A stretch of DNA of 37,084 nt from Beijerinckiaceae bacterium. GTDB lineage: Bacteria; Pseudomonadota; Alphaproteobacteria; Rhizobiales; Beijerinckiaceae. The stretch lies in contig SCSF01000060.1 of the NCBI GenBank assembly GCA_004298435.1, positions 1 through 37,084 on the forward strand. Reading direction: 5' to 3'. Made by a program: the position numbers and the translations under genes. A model generated the notes under the pieces. That model did no database searches, had not been told where the DNA came from, and saw nothing but the letters and a program-made list of their open reading frames with translations. Below are positions 32,200 to 37,084 of this stretch, piece after piece; within the stretch, counting starts at the first letter, position 1; every line of letters begins with the position of its first letter.

Positions 32200-33774
32200 C
32201 TAATGCAGAGCGACCGCCACGAAGCGGACATCGCCCTGCGGATTGGCGACCAGCAGAAGCGCCAGCTTCTTGCCGCTGCTTTTCAGGGCTTGCAGCTTGC
32301 TGACGACCTCAGAGGGGGTCTTCACCGGCTCCTGATTGACCTCTTCGATCACCTCGCCCGGCTGAATGTGCTTGTCGGCGGCGGGCGAGTTCTGATCGAC
32401 GTCGTCCACGACGACGCCCGAGGCGATGCTTTCCTTGATCGAGAATTTCAGCCGCGACGTTTCGTTGAGATCAGAGAAGACCATCCCGAGCGCCTTTTGC
32501 GCCACCGGCGCAGGCATGTTCTTCTCCGGCGTGGCTTCGGCGGACTGGTGTGGCGGCTTCTTGTCGGCATCGGAAAGAAGACCGAGTTTGACGGTTTTAG
32601 TGAGTTCCTTGCCGTCGCGCACGACAACGACCTGGACTTCCTTGCCAACCTCCGCGGAGGCCACGATCTTCGGCAGTTCGTGCGCATCCTTGATGTCAGC
32701 GCCGTTGAATTTCACGATGACGTCGCCCGCCTTGATGCCGGCAGCCTTGGCAGGCCCTTTCTCATCCGTTCCGGCCACCAGCGCGCCCCGCACCTTGCCA
32801 AGATTGAGGCTTTCGGCGATGGAATCATCGACGTTCTGGATCCGGACGCCGAGCCATCCGCGCCGCGCGACGCCATACTTCTCCAACTGCTTAATGATCG
32901 GGATAACCGTGGCCGCCGGCGTAGCGAAGCCGATGCCGATCGAGCCGCCGGATGGCGACAGGATCGCCGTGTTGATGCCGATCACATCGCCGTCAAGATC
33001 GAACAGCGGGCCGCCTGAATTGCCCTTGTTGATCGCCGCATCGGTCTGGAAATAGTTGTCATACGGTCCTGAATCGATGTTGCGGTGGCGGGCCGAGATG
33101 ATGCCCGCAGTGACGCTGCCGCCGAGCCCGAAGGGATTGCCGACAGCGATGACCCAATCGCCGACGCGCACCTTGTCGCTGTCTCCGAATTTGACCGCCT
33201 TCAGCGGCTTGTCGGATTTGACCTTGAGGACGGCGACATCGACCTTCGAATCCTTGCCGATGATCTTGGCCTTCAGCTTCCGGCCGTCGTCGAAGATCAC
33301 GGTCACGTCATTGGCGTCGGCGATCACATGATTGTTGGTGATGATGATGCCCGACGGATCGATGACGAATCCTGAACCGAGTGAATTGGTGTGCCGTTCG
33401 AACTGACGCGGCAGCGGCGCGCCCTTCCCGCCTTTGTGGTGACGGCGCATGAACTCCTGAAAGAGCTGATCGAAAGGAGCGCCCTGTTCCTCCGGCGCGC
33501 CATTCGACGCCTGCTGGTCGTCGATGTCCTGCGTCGCCGAAATATTCACGACAGCATCGCTCACCTTGGCGACGAGATCCGCGAGGTTATCGGGTCCGCG
33601 CGCAAATGCAGGTTCAAGACCGATCCACGGCAGGAATCCGAGGCCGCAGACGAGGATCGCCACGGCAAATCCCTTGCGTCCGCCTGTGAGGCCTGATTTC
33701 GGCTTCCTCCGGCCGGAATGCGCCGGCATTGCCGGATTTAACATGCCCACGAACGATCCCATGAACGATCCCAT
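32200..33774 (-). CDS. degP: periplasmic serine protease/chaperone DegP (HtrA/Do family)
   Basis: 524 residues from the ATG at 33772-33774, chosen because AGGAG lies 7 bases upstream; a frame to 33849 is also open. The N-terminus is a basic stretch (RRKPKSGLTGGRK) and a hydrophobic signal or anchor (FAVAILVCGLGFLPWIGL). The trypsin-like triad is intact: His in IIITNNHVIAD, Asp in SKVDVAVLKV, Ser in INKGNSGGPLF. Two PDZ domains follow (GWLGVRIQNV, AGIKAGDVIVKFNG; then VVDDVDQNSPAAD, IQPGEVIEEVN). It degrades or holds misfolded envelope proteins. A 12-bp tandem repeat encodes MGSF units at the start. No two-component genes are adjacent. Confidence 0.94.
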   Translation of the reverse strand: MGSFMGSFVGMLNPAMPAHSGRRKPKSGLTGGRKGFAVAILVCGLGFLPWIGLEPAFARGPDNLADLVAKVSDAVVNISATQDIDDQQASNGAPEEQGAPFDQLFQEFMRRHHKGGKGAPLPRQFERHTNSLGSGFVIDPSGIIITNNHVIADANDVTVIFDDGRKLKAKIIGKDSKVDVAVLKVKSDKPLKAVKFGDSDKVRVGDWVIAVGNPFGLGGSVTAGIISARHRNIDSGPYDNYFQTDAAINKGNSGGPLFDLDGDVIGINTAILSPSGGSIGIGFATPAATVIPIIKQLEKYGVARRGWLGVRIQNVDDSIAESLNLGKVRGALVAGTDEKGPAKAAGIKAGDVIVKFNGADIKDAHELPKIVASAEVGKEVQVVVVRDGKELTKTVKLGLLSDADKKPPHQSAEATPEKNMPAPVAQKALGMVFSDLNETSRLKFSIKESIASGVVVDDVDQNSPAADKHIQPGEVIEEVNQEPVKTPSEVVSKLQALKSSGKKLALLLVANPQGDVRFVAVALH

Positions 33775-33781
33775 GAACGAT
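33746..33781 (-). repeat. three tandem 12-bp repeats at the degP start
   Basis: CCCACGAACGAT (33746-33757), CCCATGAACGAT (33758-33769) and CCCATGAACGAT (33770-33781) on the plus strand. Two units are identical and one has a single change. In degP they encode MGSF-MGSF-VG, each offering an ATG or GTG start codon. Confidence 0.95.
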
Positions 33782-33951
33782 CTCCTGCACACGGCCTCGC
33801 CGGACAATTTCCGCCAAGCGTCCAGCCGGACTCCATCCATCTGTCCCACACGATCATAGCGCTGCTTTATAGCGCTGCGCCACGCTCGCGACCATTAAAC
33901 CTATGGCATGAGCGCGGCCGCGTTTGATCAGCGCCGGGTAGCATCCACGCC

Positions 33952-34047
33952 AGAGCCGTGGTCTGATTCCATCAGAACCACGGCTCTATCTGTTCTGACA
34001 CGTTTTCTTCACGCGAACCGGAAGCCACTTCGCCCGAAAACGCTTTA
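33952..34047. repeat. dispersed repeat with long hairpin, copy between hflC and degP
   Basis: AGAGCCGTGGTCTGAT, TCC, ATCAGAACCACGGCTCT form an almost perfect stem (one bulged base). A tail follows: CGTTTTCTTCACGCGAACC, then CACTTCG and CGAAAACGCT. The copy at 36281-36384 has the same order of parts. The stem-loop also lies downstream of hflC, where it could end that transcript. Confidence 0.85.
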
Positions 34048-34142
34048 ACTTTCAGCTTGGGCGGAAAGTTGCGGTCATTTTCCCTTCTTCAAGGACAGGC
34101 GAATTGAGGTGGAATATCGGCGGCAGAAGAACCGAAGCGACT

Positions 34143-35096
34143 CTAATGCGCCGGTGCAGAGGCAACCGTTCCACCCGCAACGCTGCCGGAGGTTTTAGCG
34201 GAACCCTTTGAAGGGACGCCATGGCCGCTGGGGCCGCTGAAGTAGCGGAAGAAGGAAGATTTCGGCGCGAGAACGAAGCGCGTGTCGTTGCTCTTGAGAG
34301 CTGTCTCATAGGCCTGCATCGAACGGTAGAAGGCGAAAAAGTCAGGATCCTTGCCATAGGCCGCCGCGAAGATCTTGTTGCGCGAGGCATCGCCCTGGCC
34401 GCGGATCTGATCCGCCTTCTGCTGCGCGTCGGCGATTAGCACGACTACGTCGCGATCCGCCTTGGCCCTGATTTCCTGAGCCTGCTCGACGCCCTGGGCG
34501 CGGTTCAGCGCAGCCTCTCTGGCCCATTCGCTCTGCATCCGGCTGAAGACCTTTTCCGAGATCTGTTTTGGCAGGTCGGCGCGCCTGATTCGCGTATCGA
34601 CGGCCAGCACGCCAAGTTTACCGCACTCGACGTTCACCTGATTGCGAATGTCGCCCATCAGTTTTTCCCGCTCCGTGCTGACGATTTCCTTCAGATCGGC
34701 ATCGCCAAGGACGCGCCGGACGGCGGAGTTCAGGATAAAGCCGAGCTGGATTTCGCCGCGCGGGATCGTTCCCACGGACTGATAGAATTTCAGCGGATCG
34801 ACAATCCGGTAGCGCAGGAAAGCATCAACTTCGATCCGGGTGTTATCGGACGCGAGCACCTCCTGCGGCGGCATCTCGAGATTGAGAATACGGTTGTCCA
34901 GCAGGACCACGTTTTCAATGAACGGGACTTTGAAATGGAGTCCCGGCGTCGTCACGAGGCCACGCCCCGCGACGGGCTGGCCGAACCGCAGGACAATCGC
35001 CTGTTGCGTCTGATTGACGACGAAGACCGAAGCGCCAAGAACAACGATCACGATGACTGCCGCGATCGCGATAAGGACATTCACTGCGCCCTTCAT
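34143..35096 (-). CDS. hflC: FtsH protease modulator HflC
   Basis: 317 residues, slightly shorter than E. coli HflC. An N-terminal membrane anchor (NVLIAIAAVIVIVVLGASVFVV) is followed by a band-7/SPFH domain: QAIVLRFGQPV, PGLHFKVPFIENVVLLDNRI, LEMPPQEVLASDN, VDAFLRYRIVDPLKFYQSVG. A coiled-coil rich in Ala, Glu and Gln (REAALNRAQGVEQAQEIRAK) comes next, and FFAFYRSMQAYE precedes an SPFH-like end. HflC and HflK form a membrane cage around FtsH and limit its activity. The ATG overlaps the hflK stop by 4 bases. The last ~30 residues (SGPSGHGVPSKGSAKTSG) are low-complexity. Confidence 0.95.
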   Translation of the reverse strand: MKGAVNVLIAIAAVIVIVVLGASVFVVNQTQQAIVLRFGQPVAGRGLVTTPGLHFKVPFIENVVLLDNRILNLEMPPQEVLASDNTRIEVDAFLRYRIVDPLKFYQSVGTIPRGEIQLGFILNSAVRRVLGDADLKEIVSTEREKLMGDIRNQVNVECGKLGVLAVDTRIRRADLPKQISEKVFSRMQSEWAREAALNRAQGVEQAQEIRAKADRDVVVLIADAQQKADQIRGQGDASRNKIFAAAYGKDPDFFAFYRSMQAYETALKSNDTRFVLAPKSSFFRYFSGPSGHGVPSKGSAKTSGSVAGGTVASAPAH

Positions 35097-36232
35097 TTCT
35101 GCGCTCCCTCGGCATTATTCGGCGTCAGTTGCGGCAGCGGCAGATAGGGTACGACGCCCTGGCTCTTCGGATCATCAACGATGATCTTGTTTGTCGAGCC
35201 CAGCACATGCTCCATGGTTTCGAGATAGATGCGCTCGCGCGTCACCTCAGGCGCATTCTTGTATTGTGCATAGACCTGATCGAAGAGCGAGGCCTGGCCG
35301 GTCGCCTGCGCCACGGTTTGCAACCGATAGCCCTCCGCCTCCTGAATGATGGCAGCGGCCTTGCCGCGCGCGGTCGGCACCACGCGGTTTGCATAGGCTT
35401 GCGCTTCGTTGCGCGTGCGATCGGCATCCTGTTGTGCGGCGATCACGTCGCGGAAGGAGGCGATGACCTGCTCGGGCGGCTCGACGGACTGCAACTGCAC
35501 TTGCAGAACAAGGACGCCGGCATTGTATTTGTTGAGAATCTTCTGCATCAATTTCTGGACTTCCGGCTCGATCACTTTGCGTCCTGCGGTCAGAATTTTC
35601 TGAATCTGGCTGCGCCCGATCACCTCGCGCATCGCGCTTTCCGCGACAGCTTTCACTGTTTCGCGCGGATCGGCGATGTTGAACGCATAATATTCCGGAT
35701 GCGCCGGATCGATCTGCCAGATCACGACGAATTTCACGTCGGCGATATTCTGCTCACTCGCCAGCATCAGGCTTTCCTGCGGCAGCTCCACCTGTACGAG
35801 ACCGCCGGAATTGCGCACGTCCTGACGCAGGACAAAGCCTATGTTGGTCGTGTTGCGGTTGGTGACCTGGAGCTTTTCAACCGAACCGATCGGGAACGGC
35901 AGATTGTAATTGAGTCCCGAAGCGGTCTTTCCGGTGTAACGGCCGAAAATCATGTTCAGGCCGACCTCATTCGGGCCGACCGTATAGAAGCCGGAGAGCA
36001 GCCACAGCAGAATGCCGACCAGCACGAGTCCGATAATGCTGCGGCCGCCGAGGCCGCCGCCCGGCATCCATTGCCTCAGCTTGCCCTGCGCACGGCGCAG
36101 CCAATCCTCAAGATGGGGGCCGCGCGGCCCCGGAGTATGTCCCCACGGGCCGGGACCGCCGCCGGATTTCCATGGGCCATTGTTTTTGCCGCCGTTTTGA
36201 CCGCCATTGCCGCCGTCATTGTTCCAGGGCAT
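35093..36232 (-). CDS. hflK: FtsH protease modulator HflK
   Basis: 379 residues from the ATG at 36230-36232, with AGAGG upstream and the family-typical opening MPWNNDGGNGGQNGG; a GTG 30 bases earlier is also possible. The Gly/Asn/Pro-rich cytoplasmic N-terminus (~75 residues) leads to one membrane segment (IIGLVLVGILLWLLSGFYTV), then the SPFH domain (VGLNMIFGRYTGKTASGLNY, VNRNTTNIGF-type VTNRNTTNIGFVLRQ) and a coiled-coil with AQQDADRTRNEAQAYANRVV. HflK pairs with HflC in the inner membrane, the bulk facing the periplasm. The two genes overlap and are flanked on both sides by copies of one dispersed repeat. Confidence 0.95.
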   Translation of the reverse strand: MPWNNDGGNGGQNGGKNNGPWKSGGGPGPWGHTPGPRGPHLEDWLRRAQGKLRQWMPGGGLGGRSIIGLVLVGILLWLLSGFYTVGPNEVGLNMIFGRYTGKTASGLNYNLPFPIGSVEKLQVTNRNTTNIGFVLRQDVRNSGGLVQVELPQESLMLASEQNIADVKFVVIWQIDPAHPEYYAFNIADPRETVKAVAESAMREVIGRSQIQKILTAGRKVIEPEVQKLMQKILNKYNAGVLVLQVQLQSVEPPEQVIASFRDVIAAQQDADRTRNEAQAYANRVVPTARGKAAAIIQEAEGYRLQTVAQATGQASLFDQVYAQYKNAPEVTRERIYLETMEHVLGSTNKIIVDDPKSQGVVPYLPLPQLTPNNAEGAQK

Positions 36233-36280
36233 GCCATCCTCTTTGCCGCCATCGTCCGACACGGCCTGTTGAAAGCCCGT

Positions 36281-36384
36281 AGAGCCGCGGTTCTGACAAA
36301 ATCAGAACCATGGCTCTATTTGTTTGTTTTGACGCGTTTTCTTCACGCGAACCCAAAACCGCTCCGCTCGAAAACGCTATAGAG
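36281..36384. repeat. dispersed repeat with long hairpin, copy between folA and hflK
   Basis: AGAGCCGCGGTTCTGA, CAAA, ATCAGAACCATGGCTCT form a long stem, followed by CGTTTTCTTCACGCGAACC, CGCTCCGCTCGAAAACGCTA. It has the same organisation as 33952-34047 and the same orientation. Confidence 0.85.
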
Positions 36385-36487
36385 CACTTCCATATGGGCG
36401 GGAAGCGCAATCGCGTCCACCCCCTCAACCACGCTCGCTGCCATAAGCGTAAACATTGCAGTCACATAGAGGGAAAAAGCGCGGCAA

Positions 36488-37063
36488 TTAGGGCATCGCC
36501 TGAGTAGCGTGATGCGAAGCGTCGCGCCTGACGAAATCGACAAAAGAAAATGCCGCATCGTCGCCCTTCTGCGGAAGGTGATCCTCGCGGTGAATTTCTT
36601 CCCAGTTCGACCAGTCGACCGACGGGAAAAAAACGTCCCCCTTGGGCGCCGCAGCAATAAAGGTCACATACATGCGATTAACGCGGTCAAGCAGCGCGGC
36701 AAAAATTTCGCTGCCTCCCGCGATGATGATTTCATCGGCCTTCATCACTTCTGCCCGCGCTGCCGCAAGCGCCAGAGCGCTATCGATCGTCACCGCATGG
36801 TGAACGCCGGGTGACGGGACGAAAGCCGGATCGCGGCTGATGAGGATCGTTTCGCGCCCCGGCAGAGCGCGGCCGATCGACTCGAATGTCTTGCGGCCCA
36901 TGAGCAGAGGTTTGCCCATGGTAAGGGCGCGAAATCGTTTGAGATCGCTTGAAATGTGCCAGGGAAGACCGTTCTCCTTGCCGATCACGCCGTTTTCGGC
37001 AACGGCCACTACGAGCGCGAGCGGCGGCCCCTTCTCCGCCGCGCCATCCTTTTTATCGTTCAT
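36488..37063 (-). CDS. folA: dihydrofolate reductase
   Basis: 191 residues, against about 160 in E. coli. It reduces dihydrofolate to tetrahydrofolate with NADPH. Landmarks are ALVVAVAENGVIGKENGLPW (the Met20-loop region, with the Trp), the substrate-binding acidic position in HISSDLKRFRALT, GKPLLMGRKTFESIGRALPG (cofactor binding) and EIIIAGGSEIFAALL. The N-terminus has ~15 charged extra residues (MNDKKDGAAEKGPP) and the C-terminus about 10 (RRDASHHATQAMP). It lies upstream of hflK-hflC on the same strand, separated by 255 bases with a hairpin repeat. In many related genomes thyA is the other neighbour; the window ends 21 bases beyond this start. Confidence 0.95.
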   Translation of the reverse strand: MNDKKDGAAEKGPPLALVVAVAENGVIGKENGLPWHISSDLKRFRALTMGKPLLMGRKTFESIGRALPGRETILISRDPAFVPSPGVHHAVTIDSALALAAARAEVMKADEIIIAGGSEIFAALLDRVNRMYVTFIAAAPKGDVFFPSVDWSNWEEIHREDHLPQKGDDAAFSFVDFVRRDASHHATQAMP

Positions 37064-37084
37064 TTTTACCGTTCACTGGCGCGC

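Noticed and set aside
35129-36382. A 417-codon open frame antisense to hflK
   Set aside because: It mirrors a clear, full-length hflK. Long antisense frames are common in high-GC DNA, and its protein has no recognisable domain.

Overview
The window looks like chromosomal DNA from an alphaproteobacterium of the order Hyphomicrobiales (Rhizobiales), most like the Beijerinckiaceae/Methylocystaceae. This rests on high GC, the typical sequences of TypA, IhfA, GroEL, HisZ/HisG, DegP and HflKC, and several small dispersed hairpin repeats of a kind common in that order. The genus cannot be fixed from sequence alone.

Left part (1-7061) is an accessory region. It opens with a pile-up of insertion-sequence debris: an IS5-family fragment, an IS66 tnpC tail ending at a recognisable terminal repeat, and an oppositely oriented IS66 (tnpA plus the start of tnpB) interrupted exactly at that terminus. 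Next come two AT-richer cargo genes, an unknown protein and an FkbM-type methyltransferase, a further IS66 scrap, and a tightly packed DUF3489-DUF2924-large serine recombinase cassette. The region ends at a tRNA-Gln(TTG) gene, with a decayed copy of that tRNA's 3' end about 220 bp away.

Middle left (7271-13951) is the most interesting part: a copper and nitrogen-oxide locus. A leftward set (outer-membrane protein, copC, copD) diverges from a rightward set, which is a two-domain multicopper oxidase, a dihaem cytochrome c, a monohaem cytochrome c and a copper nitrite reductase. The rightward set has the composition of the ncgABC-nirK cluster known from Nitrosomonas europaea. An Rrf2 regulator with NsrR-type cysteines faces nirK. 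The shared 380-bp control region holds two 23-bp 11-1-11 palindromes that resemble each other and the NsrR operator. One overlaps a TATAAT box before the oxidase gene and the other overlaps the -35 of a good promoter facing the outer-membrane protein/copCD genes. The simplest reading is one NO-sensing switch controlling nitrite reduction, its electron carriers and its copper supply.

The rest (13960-37063) is mostly core genome: ubiE, a CHRD-domain protein, mutM, ada, an L,D-transpeptidase, typA, a molybdate-binding TOBE protein overlapping a ModE-like regulator, a feruloyl-CoA synthetase-like enzyme, hisZ-hisG, a DUF559 gene framed by hairpin repeats, an SbmA/YddA-type ABC exporter, ihfA, groES-groEL with a CIRCE-like operator, degP, hflK-hflC and folA. 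At least five families of small dispersed hairpin repeats sit in the gaps; one family flanks nirK and another flanks hflKC.
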